NCBI GenBank assembly: GCA_041744575.1
Contig: JBGTKP010000007.1
Span: 30,888 to 94,887, forward strand
DNA length: 64,000 bases
Direction: 5' to 3'
Source of the DNA: JTS-RE37 sp041744575
GTDB taxonomy: Bacteria > Bacteroidota > Bacteroidia > Flavobacteriales > Flavobacteriaceae
A program made the position numbers and the translations under genes. Of the stretch, positions 36,509 to 45,804 are shown one piece after another. The notes beneath the pieces are model-generated. The model saw nothing but the letters and a program-made list of their open reading frames with translations, was not told where the DNA came from and ran no database searches. The stretch's first letter is position 1. Each line of letters begins with the position of its first letter.

Positions 36509-37105
36509 ATGGCATACGACAAATTCGGAACTTTAAAAAGCACTGCGGTGCCTCTGCCTATAGAGAATGTGGATACCGATCAGATCATCCCGGCAAGATT
36601 TCTAAAGGCTACGGAGCGCATAGGTTTCGGGGATAACCTTTTCCGGGACTGGCGGTATCATCCCGACAATTCACCTAAAGAGGATTTTATTTTGAACGAC
36701 CCCGCGTATACTGGTAAGATCCTGGTGGGCGGAAAGAATTTTGGTTCCGGATCCTCCAGGGAGCATGCCGCATGGGCCATATATGATTATGGCTTCAGGG
36801 CGGTCGTATCCAGTTTTTTCGCTGATATCTTCAGGAATAACTGTCTGAATATAGGCGTCCTTCCCGTACAGGTCAGTGCTGACTTCCTTCAAAAATTATT
36901 CTCGGCGATAGAAAGCGATCCGCGGACCGACGTGATCATCGACCTTAAGGAACAATCCATTACGATTTCGGAAACGGGGGAGTATGAAAAATTTGAGATC
37001 AACGATTATAAAAAGGGGAATTTGAGCAATGGGTATGATGACATTGATTATTTGCTCCGTATAAAAAATGAAATTAAGACCTTTGCCGCGAAGGTCCCTA
37101 TTTAG
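36509..37105 (+). CDS. leuD: 3-isopropylmalate dehydratase small subunit
   Basis: 198 residues. Small swivelling domain of the isomerase: IENVDTDQIIPARFL, the flexible loop FGDNLFRDWRY and GGKNFGSGSSREHAAWAIYDYGF. ATG 36509 (MAYDKFGTLKST) is preferred; ATG 36482 would add nine residues not seen in the family. Forty bases after leuC, so one operon. Confidence 0.95.
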   Translation: MAYDKFGTLKSTAVPLPIENVDTDQIIPARFLKATERIGFGDNLFRDWRYHPDNSPKEDFILNDPAYTGKILVGGKNFGSGSSREHAAWAIYDYGFRAVVSSFFADIFRNNCLNIGVLPVQVSADFLQKLFSAIESDPRTDVIIDLKEQSITISETGEYEKFEINDYKKGNLSNGYDDIDYLLRIKNEIKTFAAKVPI

Positions 37106-37217
37106 GTGATTCCCAAAATTCTTTCCTGACAGCAGATTACTTGCGACACGGCTCTCCGTGTCTGTCGGGCATTGCCCCTTAAAAAATGCACATATAGCTA
37201 GTTGATCAATATTGTCG

Positions 37218-38762
37218 ATGAAAAAAAGAAAGATCGAGATCATGGATACCACCCTCCGGGATGGAGAACAAACCTCAGGGGTGTCCTTTTCTTCAGTTGA
37301 AAAACTGACCCTGGCCAAATTGCTGCTGGAGGAATTAAAGGTAGACCGTATTGAAATTGCCTCCGCCCATGTGTCGGAAGGAGAATATCAATCCGTGCAA
37401 CAAATCATGCAATGGGCGATGCAGGCGGGCTACGGGGATCAGGTAGAGGTGCTTACCTTTGTGGATAAAGGGCGGTCAGTAGCGTGGATGAAAAATGCGG
37501 GGGCCTGTGTCCAGAATTTATTGACCAAAGGTTCACTGAACCATCTCACACATCAACTTAAAAAAACCCCTGAACAACACTTCGGCGAGATCGCGCAGGT
37601 GATTTCCCTTGCCGAAAAAGAGGGAATCGCTACCAATGTTTACCTGGAAGACTGGAGCAACGGGATGCGCAATTCCCCTTCCTACGTTTTTCAGTTCCTG
37701 GATTTTCTGGTCACCCAGCCGGTAAGGAGAATTTTATTGCCGGATACCCTAGGGGTGCTGACCCATATGGAAACCTTTTCCTTTATGGATCAGATCATCA
37801 GGAAATATCCCGACATCCACTTCGATTTTCACGGACATAACGACTATGACCTGAGTGTAGCCAATGTGATGGAGGCGCTTAAAGCCGGCTGCCACGGGAT
37901 TCACCTCACGGTAAACGGTATGGGTGAAAGGGCAGGCAACGCGCCCCTGGCCAGCGTCGTCGCTGTCATTAACGACTTTATGCCGCAATTTGAGATCGGG
38001 GTGAAGGAATCCTCCCTGTATAAGGTTAGCAAACTCGTTTCGGCATTTACAGGTTTTGGCATCCCGGCTAACAAACCCATTGTAGGGGATAACGTATTTA
38101 CACAGACGGCTGGAATACATGCAGATGGCGATAATAAAAAGAACTTATACTTTAATGATCTTTTGCCCGAACGCTTTGGCCGGACGCGGAGGTATGCCCT
38201 TGGAAAAACTTCAGGAAAAGCCAATATCCAGAAAAATTTGTCGGAGCTGGGTCTCACCCTCAATGACGAAGAATTAAAAAGGGTCACCCAAAGGATCATA
38301 GAATTGGGCGATAAGAAAGAAAAAGTGACCCGGGAGGACCTTCCCTATATTATCTCCGATGTCCTGGACAGCGGCGCCTACAACCAGAGGGTATGCATAA
38401 AATCCTACGTCCTGACCCACAGCAAAGGGCTCAAACCTTCTACCACGGTGTCGCTGGAGATCGATGGAACCTCCTATGAGGAAAATGCCCAGGGAGACGG
38501 GCAGTTTGATGCCTTTATGAATGCGATCAGAAAAGTGTATAAAATGAAGAAAATCCCCCTGCCCAACCTCGTTAATTACGCAGTCAGAATACCTCCAGGC
38601 AGTAATTCAGATGCCCTCTGTGAAACCATTATCACATGGCAGAACGACGGCAGGGATTTTACCACCCGCGGGCTGGACAGCGACCAGACCGTATCGGCGA
38701 TCAAGGCCACGGAGAAAATGCTGAATATCATTCAGCCGGAGGCAGCGATGATCAGGGCCTGA
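37218..38762 (+). CDS. leuA: 2-isopropylmalate synthase family enzyme (LeuA; citramalate synthase possible)
   Basis: 514 residues. A DRE-TIM barrel with DTTLRDGEQTSGV, the metal-binding DFHGHNDYDLSVANV and NGMGERAGNAPL is followed by a C-terminal allosteric regulatory domain of about 130 residues. This enzyme condenses acetyl-CoA with a 2-oxoacid. Between leuD and leuB, 2-oxoisovalerate (leucine synthesis) is the obvious substrate, but the sequence belongs to a subgroup that also includes pyruvate-using citramalate synthases, so the specificity is open. ATG 37218 is chosen over a TTG two codons earlier. A 7-bp hairpin lies at 37145-37162 in the gap after leuD. Confidence 0.9.
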   Translation: MKKRKIEIMDTTLRDGEQTSGVSFSSVEKLTLAKLLLEELKVDRIEIASAHVSEGEYQSVQQIMQWAMQAGYGDQVEVLTFVDKGRSVAWMKNAGACVQNLLTKGSLNHLTHQLKKTPEQHFGEIAQVISLAEKEGIATNVYLEDWSNGMRNSPSYVFQFLDFLVTQPVRRILLPDTLGVLTHMETFSFMDQIIRKYPDIHFDFHGHNDYDLSVANVMEALKAGCHGIHLTVNGMGERAGNAPLASVVAVINDFMPQFEIGVKESSLYKVSKLVSAFTGFGIPANKPIVGDNVFTQTAGIHADGDNKKNLYFNDLLPERFGRTRRYALGKTSGKANIQKNLSELGLTLNDEELKRVTQRIIELGDKKEKVTREDLPYIISDVLDSGAYNQRVCIKSYVLTHSKGLKPSTTVSLEIDGTSYEENAQGDGQFDAFMNAIRKVYKMKKIPLPNLVNYAVRIPPGSNSDALCETIITWQNDGRDFTTRGLDSDQTVSAIKATEKMLNIIQPEAAMIRA

Positions 38763-38807
38763 TGGCCCATCAGCATGAAAACTAATAAGTAAACCAAAAT
38801 TCAATTC

Positions 38808-39863
38808 ATGAAATTGACTATTGCAGTATTGGCAGGTGATGGGATCGGCCCTGAGGTCATTGACCAGGCAGTGAAAGTATGCGACGCTATCGCGACGAAA
38901 TTTGACCATGAGATTAGCTGGAAACCTGCGTTGACAGGGGCTGCGGCCATCGATGCCGTGGGAGAACCGTACCCGCAGGAGACGCATGAGATATGCCTTG
39001 CCGCTGATGCGGTGTTATTCGGTGCGATCGGGCATCCAAAATACGACAATGACCCTGCCGCCCTGGTACGCCCGGAACAGGGATTGCTGAAAATGCGGCG
39101 AGAACTCGGCCTTTTCGCCAACGTCAGGCCAACCTTTACCTTCCCCTCTCTTATAGACAAGTCTCCTTTGAAAAAAGAAAGGATAGAAGGCACCGACCTG
39201 GTTTTTTTAAGGGAACTGACAGGAGGCATTTACTTCGGAAAACGGGGCCGTGAAGACAATGGCAACACCGCGTATGATACCTGCACTTATACCAGAAAAG
39301 AGATTGAGAGACTCGCGAAAAAAGGGTTTGAACTGGCCATGAAACGATCTAAAAAACTTTGCTGTGTCGATAAGGCGAATGTACTGGAAACCTCTCGTTT
39401 ATGGCGCGAAACTGTGCAGATCATGGCCAAGGACTATCCGGAGGTGGCTGTGACCTATGAGTTTGTAGATGCGGTGGCCATGCGCCTGGTGCAATGGCCT
39501 ACCTCCTATGACGTCCTGATTACCGAAAACCTTTTCGGGGACATCCTGACGGATGAGGCCTCCGTGATCTCGGGATCAATGGGGCTGATGCCCTCCGCCT
39601 CCGTAGGCGAAACGATTTCCCTGTATGAACCTATCCACGGGTCTTATCCCCAGGCAGCCGGAAAGGATATCGCCAATCCTCTGGCGACGGTTTTGTCCGC
39701 CGCCATGATGTTTGACGACTTTGGCCTGGAAGCTGAGGCAGCAGCCATAAGGGCTGTGGTAAATGCCTCGATGGCGGAAGGCGTCATCACCGAAGATCTC
39801 GCGGAAGGTGGCAAAGCCTATAAGACCAGTGAGGTGGGAGACTGGCTGGCAGCCCATATCTGA
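38808..39863 (+). CDS. leuB: 3-isopropylmalate dehydrogenase
   Basis: 351 residues. NAD-dependent oxidative decarboxylation of 3-isopropylmalate, last step of the leucine-specific branch. Typical features: LAGDGIGPEVIDQAVKV at the start, LRRELGLFANVRP-type substrate loop (here MRRELGLFANVRPTF), FVDAVAMRLVQWP, and YEPIHGSYPQAAGKDIANPL at the NAD site. The cluster ends here, and the next gene is convergent. Confidence 0.96.
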   Translation: MKLTIAVLAGDGIGPEVIDQAVKVCDAIATKFDHEISWKPALTGAAAIDAVGEPYPQETHEICLAADAVLFGAIGHPKYDNDPAALVRPEQGLLKMRRELGLFANVRPTFTFPSLIDKSPLKKERIEGTDLVFLRELTGGIYFGKRGREDNGNTAYDTCTYTRKEIERLAKKGFELAMKRSKKLCCVDKANVLETSRLWRETVQIMAKDYPEVAVTYEFVDAVAMRLVQWPTSYDVLITENLFGDILTDEASVISGSMGLMPSASVGETISLYEPIHGSYPQAAGKDIANPLATVLSAAMMFDDFGLEAEAAAIRAVVNASMAEGVITEDLAEGGKAYKTSEVGDWLAAHI

Positions 39864-39909
39864 AATGCAGGAATGTCAGGTGGCGGTTGAACAGACGATT
39901 GGCACCTGT

Positions 39910-41109
39910 TTAACCCCCATTCCATGCCAGACGCCATCTGCCGGCCTTTACCTGTTGCATTACCAAAAGCACAACACTTAAGATCACGCCTGTACCCGCA
40001 AGAACAGCGCCAACCAGACTGGCAGAAGTATATCCCATGCCTAAAGCTATGGGTATACCTGCGAGATAGGCGCCGGAGGCATTGCCCAGGTTAAAGGCGC
40101 TCTGGTTGAGAGAGGATCCGAGCATTTCCGAACCTTTGGATGCTTTGATGATGGCCATTTGAAGGGGCGTCGAGACACTGAAGGCGGTCAGGCCTATAAT
40201 AAAGGTCATGAGCAGCACGGCATAAGGAAATTGGGCAAGGAAGGCATTGAGCACCAGCAGCAGCACCATAACCGAAAGACTAATGGCCACGGCCTTGAGA
40301 GGATTGAACAATTCGGCCATTTTTGCGCCTAATATATTGCCCGCGACCATGCCCAGGCCAGCCACGATCATGGCGTAGCCAATCACGTCTTCGGGAAACC
40401 CGGCAACTAGGTGCACCAGTGGAGCAATGTAACTGTACCAGGCAAAGAAGCCGCCCGTACCTATGGTAGTCAGAGCTATTAGAAGCCACAATTCCCTATT
40501 TTTCAAGCCTTTTGACCTATCTATTTGAACCTTTTCCTCTTGAATGACCATCCTGGGCATCCAAAAACGGATCGCTGCCATAGTGGTAAGGCCGACGATC
40601 CCCACCATGAGAAAGGAAGCGGACCAATGCAGGGTATGTCCAAGATAGGTGCCGAGAGGAACGCCCAAAACATTGGCAATCGTAAGCCCCGAGAACATGA
40701 CGGCAATGGCCCTGGCAGATTTTCCTTCGGCGGCCAGTTTTCCGGCAATGACCGCGCCTATTCCGAAGAACGCCCCATGGGGAAGACCGGATAAAAACCG
40801 GAACATCAGCAGGGATCCGTAATTGCCTGCAAAGGCAGAAAGGGTATTAAAGACCGTAAACCAGAGCATCAGGTAGAGCAACGCCTTGTCTGCCGGCCAT
40901 CGGGCGGCCAACTGCGTAAATAAAGGGGCACCTATGACGACACCAAGTGCGTAAGCCGCGATGAAATGTCCCGCCCTGGGGATGGTAATATCAAGAGAGA
41001 ATGCGACATCGGGTAATATCCCCATGATGACAAATTCTGTAAGCCCGATCCCGAACCCGCCAATGGCCAGTGCGGTAAGGGCTTTTTTATTAGATGATTT
41101 AAAGTTCAT
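39910..41109 (-). CDS. MFS transporter, DHA1 family (AraJ-like exporter)
   Basis: 399 residues, about 12 hydrophobic helices. Loop motif A is recognisable in APLFTQLAARWPADKALL, and the N-terminal half carries the DHA1 drug/metabolite exporter pattern (LTEFVIMGILPDVAFSLDI). AraJ/YdhP-like members export sugars, amino acids or toxic analogues. Being between leu and ilv genes makes an amino-acid export role possible, but position is the only hint. Its promoter holds an operator-like palindrome, so a dedicated repressor elsewhere is likely. Confidence 0.88.
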   Translation of the reverse strand: MNFKSSNKKALTALAIGGFGIGLTEFVIMGILPDVAFSLDITIPRAGHFIAAYALGVVIGAPLFTQLAARWPADKALLYLMLWFTVFNTLSAFAGNYGSLLMFRFLSGLPHGAFFGIGAVIAGKLAAEGKSARAIAVMFSGLTIANVLGVPLGTYLGHTLHWSASFLMVGIVGLTTMAAIRFWMPRMVIQEEKVQIDRSKGLKNRELWLLIALTTIGTGGFFAWYSYIAPLVHLVAGFPEDVIGYAMIVAGLGMVAGNILGAKMAELFNPLKAVAISLSVMVLLLVLNAFLAQFPYAVLLMTFIIGLTAFSVSTPLQMAIIKASKGSEMLGSSLNQSAFNLGNASGAYLAGIPIALGMGYTSASLVGAVLAGTGVILSVVLLVMQQVKAGRWRLAWNGG

Positions 41110-41122
41110 TGTATTCCTGTTT

Positions 41123-41145
41123 CATTGGCATAATTATCGCCAATG
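41123..41145 (-). promoter_or_regulatory. Operator-like palindrome in front of the MFS gene
   Basis: CATTGGC (41123-41129) and GCCAATG (41139-41145) form perfect 7-base inverted arms around nine AT-rich bases. The site lies just downstream of the predicted transcription start and 14 bases from the MFS ATG, which suits a repressor-binding operator. Confidence 0.5.
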
Positions 41146-41155
41146 GTTTACAGGA

Positions 41156-41163
41156 CAAAGATA
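41156..41163 (-). promoter_or_regulatory. -7 promoter box TATCTTTG for the MFS gene
   Basis: Matches TAnnTTTG on the minus strand and is identical to the ilvD box. It lies 10 bases upstream of the palindrome at 41123-41145. Confidence 0.5.
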
Positions 41164-41489
41164 GGGCAGCGTTTCAGGCCATTCCTCCACCCTATTATCC
41201 AATATCTATGGTATTTTATCCCGAAAATCGGATCTTTCGGATATATTAGGTTAAATGAGAGCATAGATTAGGCAAATTGACACCTGATCGCGAGAAATCA
41301 GACGTACCAATGCTTCTTTGAGACTGACTGCACCATACTTCCCACCGGTGGCATGTTATCAATAACAATAAATAAGGTCCATTTCAGATGAGACACTGCT
41401 ACCTGCCAGCGATTCCTGAATGCGTACTTTGTGCAAACAATTACTGGTGGCATATCCCGAGTAGAAATAATCCAACCATTAGCGGGTAA
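41164..41489. other. Intergenic stretch without recognisable gene
   Basis: It lies between the gapN 3' end and the MFS promoter. Two short palindromes are present: CCACCGGTGG at 41342-41351 and CCGAAA...TTTCGG near 41220-41240. Neither carries a T run. No gene-like frame was seen. Confidence 0.5.
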
Positions 41490-43073
41490 CTACAGAATAT
41501 AATCAGTACTTATAAAATTGGAAAGTTTGGTATCCAGCAACTCCTGTACTGTTTTAGTATTCAGCTTATTGTCTTTAAATGCAACGAAGGTCCTGACGGA
41601 AAAAGACCTGAGGGCATCATGGACACTCAGCGTAGATTGAGCCGAATCCTTTCTCCCTGTAAAAGGATACACATCCGGACCTCGCTGACATGAACTGTTC
41701 AGGTTGACACGACAGACAAGATTTACCAGAGTGTCAATCAGCGGCGCCAGCGCATAGACATCCTTGCCGAAGAGGCTCACCTGCTGTCCGTAATTGCTTT
41801 CAGCCATATCATTAAGAGGCTCTTCAATATCTTTAAAGGAAAGTACCGGTATCACCGGGCCGAATTGCTCCTCTTTGTAAACCCTCATGTCCTTGGTGAC
41901 GGGATATAATACGGCTGGCCAGATGTAATTATTTGTTTGTTGTCCTCCTTTGGTATTAATAATGGCTGCCCCTTTTTCCAGTGCGTCATCAATAAGTTCA
42001 CGGATATAAGCCGGTTTATCCGCTTCAGGTAGAGGCGTTAATTGCACACCTTCTTCCCAGGGGTTGCCAAAACGCATGCCATCTACTTTTTCAGCAAATC
42101 GCCGGTTAAATGTTGGCAGGATATCTTCGTGGACATATATTACTTTTAATGCGGTACACCTTTGACCGTTGAAAGACAGCGTCCCGGCAATACATTCGTC
42201 TATAGTCAGGTCCAGGTCGGCATCCGGCAGGATGATGGCCGGGTTTTTGGCTTCAAGGCCAAGGACAAGCCTCAATCTGTTACTTTTGGGATGTTGTTCC
42301 TGTAAAGCATTGGCAGACCGGCTGTTTCCGATCAATGCCAATACATCAATTTTTCCGGTCTTCATAATGGGGGCTGCCACTACCCTGCCACGACCGAACA
42401 AAACATTGACCACCCCCTTCGGAAAACTATTCCTGAATGCCTCCAATAAATACGTGATCAGCAGTACCCCATGCTTGGCAGGTTTAAAAATAGTCGTATT
42501 CCCCATAATGATGGCGGGAATAAGCAGGGCAAAGGTTTCGTTAAGCGGATAATTATAAGGGCCGAGACATAATACCACGCCCAAAGGTCCTCTGCGGATA
42601 TGGGCATATACCCCGTCATGCTTCTGAAACTTTGCACTGTTCCTGTCAAGTTGCTTATAATCCTCGATGGTGTCGTAAATATACTCCACCGTCCTGTCAA
42701 ATTCCTTGCTTGAGTCGGGCAACGACTTGCCGATTTCCCACATGAGCATTTTCACGATCACTTCGCGTCGCGATTCCATTTGTTTGACAAATTTGACCAT
42801 GCACTCTATACGGTCTGCGACCTTCATGGTCGGCCAGACCCCCTTACCCTGGTCAAAGGCATTGAGCGCTGCATCAAGAGCTTCCAGGGCCGATTCTGCA
42901 TCCATGTCGGGAATACTTCCAAGTAATGTTGGCCGATCGTCAGAGGTCGTGGTAATGGTTGAATACACTTCTGTAACTTCTCCCTTCCAATCCTGTAATT
43001 CCCCGTTAACCAGGTAGTTTTTCAGGTGTAAGGGTTCGGGCAGCAGGTACTCTTTAGGTATGGTCATTTCCAT
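41490..43073 (-). CDS. gapN: NADP-dependent non-phosphorylating glyceraldehyde-3-phosphate dehydrogenase-like ALDH
   Basis: 527 residues of the aldehyde dehydrogenase superfamily: RGPLGVVLCLGPYNYPLNE, the glutamate region LVLGLEAKNPAIILPDADLD, and the catalytic cysteine in FNGQRCTALK. Overall sequence and length resemble the plant/Bacteroidota GapN group, which oxidises glyceraldehyde-3-phosphate to 3-phosphoglycerate and reduces NADP. It begins 57 bases after ilvC on the same strand and may be the last gene of that operon, where it could supply NADPH. Assignment of the substrate within the ALDH family is good but not certain. Confidence 0.85.
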   Translation of the reverse strand: MEMTIPKEYLLPEPLHLKNYLVNGELQDWKGEVTEVYSTITTTSDDRPTLLGSIPDMDAESALEALDAALNAFDQGKGVWPTMKVADRIECMVKFVKQMESRREVIVKMLMWEIGKSLPDSSKEFDRTVEYIYDTIEDYKQLDRNSAKFQKHDGVYAHIRRGPLGVVLCLGPYNYPLNETFALLIPAIIMGNTTIFKPAKHGVLLITYLLEAFRNSFPKGVVNVLFGRGRVVAAPIMKTGKIDVLALIGNSRSANALQEQHPKSNRLRLVLGLEAKNPAIILPDADLDLTIDECIAGTLSFNGQRCTALKVIYVHEDILPTFNRRFAEKVDGMRFGNPWEEGVQLTPLPEADKPAYIRELIDDALEKGAAIINTKGGQQTNNYIWPAVLYPVTKDMRVYKEEQFGPVIPVLSFKDIEEPLNDMAESNYGQQVSLFGKDVYALAPLIDTLVNLVCRVNLNSSCQRGPDVYPFTGRKDSAQSTLSVHDALRSFSVRTFVAFKDNKLNTKTVQELLDTKLSNFISTDYIL

Positions 43074-43129
43074 TGGTTCATTTTATTGGTTGGTGGGGAT
43101 GTAAAAATTAAAATTCCATATTTCAACAA

Positions 43130-44605
43130 TCAGACAATGGGCTTCATGGCCGTCATGGATGCCCTTAACCTGCTACCCACAATTTCTACCGGATGTTCCC
43201 TTAAAGCCTTATTTACCGCAATTAACTTTGCATTGTCAACACCCGTATCTCCTTCCTGAATAAAAGGCCTGCCTATCACATCAGTATCAATTCCCTTCAT
43301 AAAATCAGCCAGTAAGGGCTTACACGCATGATCAAATAAATAACAGCCATATTCGGCAGTATCTGATATCACCCGATTCATTTCAAAGAGCTTTTTCCTG
43401 GCTATGGTATTCGCTATCAAGGGTGTTTCATGAAGTGATTCATAATACGCAGATTCGCCGACGATCCCGGATTCGGTCATTGACTCGTAGGCGAGTTCTA
43501 CCCCTGCGCGAACAAAAGCTACCATCAGTACGCCATTATCGTAATACTCCTGTTCTTGAATAGTGTCTTTGCCTGCAGGAGTTTTCTCAAATGCCGTATT
43601 TCCTGTTTCGGCCCGCCAGGCCAGCAGGTTTTTATCATCCTTCGCCCAATCTTCCATCATTGTCCGGGAGAAATGACCGCTCATTATATCATCCATATGT
43701 TTCTGAAATAGAGGACGCATCAATTGTTTGAGCTCTTCGGAAAGTTCAAATGCCCGAATCTTTGAAGGGTTTGGCATCCGATCCATCATATTGGTGATCC
43801 CCCCGTATTTCAATCCTTCGGTAATGGTTTCCCATCCATATTGAATTAATTTGGAGGCATACCCGGGTTCGATCCCTTTTTCTATCATTTTATCGAAACA
43901 GAGGATAGAACCGGTCTGTAAAAGACCACATAGGATCGTTTGTTCCCCCATCAAATCCGACTTCACTTCTGCAACAAATGATGACTCGAGCACGCCCGCC
44001 TTATGTCCTCCGGTGGCTACTGCATAAGCCTTCGCCTGTTCCAAACCCCTTCCCTCAGGATCATTGTCAGGATGGACGGCAATAAGGGTAGGCACCCCAA
44101 ATCCTCTTTTATATTCTTCGCGTACTTCCGACCCTGGGCATTTCGGGGCCACCATGATGACGGTGATATCCTTGCGGATATCCATCCCCTCCTCCACAAT
44201 ATTGAACCCATGGGAATAAGAAAGTGAGGCACCCTTCTTCATCAACGGCATTACTGTGCTGATGACCTTGGTATGTTGTTTGTCCGGGGTCAGATTGATC
44301 ACAAGGTCGGCAACAGGGATCAGTTCTTCATAGCTCCCGACAGTAAACCCGTTTTCTGATGCATTTTTAAAGGATTGTCGTTTTTCCTTAACCGCATCTG
44401 CCCTGAGGGTATAAGAAATATCGAGGCCGGAATCGCGCATGTTGAGTCCCTGATTCAGGCCCTGAGCCCCACAACCTACAATCACGATCTTCTTTCCCTT
44501 TAAGGCTGAAATTCCGTCAGAAAATTCTTGGGATTCCATAAAGCGGCATCTGCTCAATTGCGTTAACTGATCCCTTAGTGAGAGGGTATTAAAATAATTT
44601 GCCAT
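43130..44605 (-). CDS. ilvC: Ketol-acid reductoisomerase (class II, long form)
   Basis: 491 residues, the length of the long E. coli-like class II form with duplicated C-terminal domain. It isomerises and reduces 2-acetolactate or 2-aceto-2-hydroxybutyrate with NADPH and Mg. Rossmann motif VIVGCGAQGLNQGLN, the phosphate-binding segment YTLRADAVKEKRQSF and SYSHGFNIVEEG are visible. Fourth biosynthetic gene of the ilvD-ilvB-ilvN-ilvC order, 29 bases after ilvN. Confidence 0.97.
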   Translation of the reverse strand: MANYFNTLSLRDQLTQLSRCRFMESQEFSDGISALKGKKIVIVGCGAQGLNQGLNMRDSGLDISYTLRADAVKEKRQSFKNASENGFTVGSYEELIPVADLVINLTPDKQHTKVISTVMPLMKKGASLSYSHGFNIVEEGMDIRKDITVIMVAPKCPGSEVREEYKRGFGVPTLIAVHPDNDPEGRGLEQAKAYAVATGGHKAGVLESSFVAEVKSDLMGEQTILCGLLQTGSILCFDKMIEKGIEPGYASKLIQYGWETITEGLKYGGITNMMDRMPNPSKIRAFELSEELKQLMRPLFQKHMDDIMSGHFSRTMMEDWAKDDKNLLAWRAETGNTAFEKTPAGKDTIQEQEYYDNGVLMVAFVRAGVELAYESMTESGIVGESAYYESLHETPLIANTIARKKLFEMNRVISDTAEYGCYLFDHACKPLLADFMKGIDTDVIGRPFIQEGDTGVDNAKLIAVNKALREHPVEIVGSRLRASMTAMKPIV

Positions 44606-44634
44606 ATCTGAATATAGTGTTTTTAAAGTGGATA

Positions 44635-45162
44635 TTAAATATTCTGAAAATCTTGTAAAAGTGCCGTGATCTGCATTTTGTCTTTGCTGACCGTAATTCT
44701 TCCCGAACGGACAAACTGCATTATCCCGAATGGCCTCAGGAGTTGGTACATCTCATCAATCTCCCCGCGTCTGCCTGATTTCGCAAGGACGAAAAATTCC
44801 CTGGATACAGTTACAATCTGCGCATTGCTGTCTTTGATGATATTTTGTATCCGTCGCTCGTCAAACAAGAGATTTGAGTCAATTTTGAAAAGGGCAGATT
44901 CCTGGTAAATGGTCTCCTCATCGGTGTGATAAAAAGCTTTGATAACCTCTATCTGCTTTTCAATTTGTTGCACAATTTTACGGGTCCAATCTTCCGTTGA
45001 AAATACGACAATAGTGAATTTGGAAACCCCATCAATTTCTGATTTAGAAACATTTAGGCTTTCTATGTTAATGTGTCTCTTAAGGAATATTCCTGATATT
45101 CTGTTGAGCAGTCCCACATTATTCTCGGAATAAACCGAGATGGTATACCATTTGTTTTCCAT
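44635..45162 (-). CDS. ilvN: Acetolactate synthase small (regulatory) subunit
   Basis: 175 residues with an N-terminal ACT domain (YTISVYSENNVGLLNRISGIFLKRHINI) that normally binds valine or another branched-chain amino acid and mediates feedback inhibition of IlvB, and a C-terminal ACT-like domain. It is separated from ilvB by a methyltransferase gene. Confidence 0.94.
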   Translation of the reverse strand: MENKWYTISVYSENNVGLLNRISGIFLKRHINIESLNVSKSEIDGVSKFTIVVFSTEDWTRKIVQQIEKQIEVIKAFYHTDEETIYQESALFKIDSNLLFDERRIQNIIKDSNAQIVTVSREFFVLAKSGRRGEIDEMYQLLRPFGIMQFVRSGRITVSKDKMQITALLQDFQNI

Positions 45163-45206
45163 GTTTAATTTACTAGTTTAATAAGGTCTCCCAATCAATT
45201 TTCAAT

Positions 45207-45788
45207 TTATTTCATTCTTGTGGCAATGATGATTCCGGTAGACCAGTTGAGTGCCGTACAGGTAAAATCTTTATGCGAATAGAGGTATTTTTTAAGATGT
45301 AGCACTTTCTCGTCATGGCCTTCGGGCCAGTTAGATTGCCTCAGCATATCATCCACCACATAAAAGCCTCCTGGTCGAACCATGCTGAGTACCTCCTCCA
45401 ACATAGTGTATTTACCCGGCCAGGTATCTGCGAATATCAAATCAAATGTCAGTTCTCTATGTTGACTTAACCATTGCTCCCCATCGGAGTGCTGAAATGT
45501 AACGCGTGGGTCATCTCCAAATATAGCCTCGGCGATTGCCAGATACCCGGAATGATTGTCGATGGTTATGATATGCCCCTCGGTACACATTCCGTCAAGC
45601 ATCCAGCTCAGTGAGAGACCGGTGCCAGTTCCAAGTTCCAGGAAATGTCCTTTTCTCTTCGAGGCAACCAGGGTTTTGAGCAGGCTTCCTGTATAAGGCT
45701 CTGAAGGCATTGAAAATCCAATATGTCTGGACTTGTTTGCCAAATCCTCATATGCGGCAGGATACGCCGGATGGAATTCATCATTCAT
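45207..45788 (-). CDS. Class I SAM-dependent methyltransferase (O-methyltransferase type)
   Basis: 193 residues. SAM-binding motif FLELGTGTGLSLSWMLDG, acidic strand HIITIDNHSGY, then FDLIFADTWPGKYTMLEEVLSMVRPGGFYVVDDML, as in COG4122-type O-methyltransferases. It lies between ilvB (17 bases downstream of it) and ilvN (45 bases before it) on the same strand, so it must be co-transcribed. The target is unknown. No link between methylation and branched-chain biosynthesis is known to me. Confidence 0.85.
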   Translation of the reverse strand: MNDEFHPAYPAAYEDLANKSRHIGFSMPSEPYTGSLLKTLVASKRKGHFLELGTGTGLSLSWMLDGMCTEGHIITIDNHSGYLAIAEAIFGDDPRVTFQHSDGEQWLSQHRELTFDLIFADTWPGKYTMLEEVLSMVRPGGFYVVDDMLRQSNWPEGHDEKVLHLKKYLYSHKDFTCTALNWSTGIIIATRMK

Positions 45789-45804
45789 AACGCAGTTGTA
45801 AGGC

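Noticed and set aside
37145..37162. Hairpin GACACGG-CTCT-CCGTGTC between leuD and leuA
   Set aside because: The 7-bp stem is not followed by a T run, so it is not a convincing terminator; it may only be an mRNA structure.
39880..39920. Possible hairpin CAGGTG...CACCTG between leuB and the MFS gene
   Set aside because: Short arms with a 20-base loop and no T run; too weak to call a terminator for the convergent genes.
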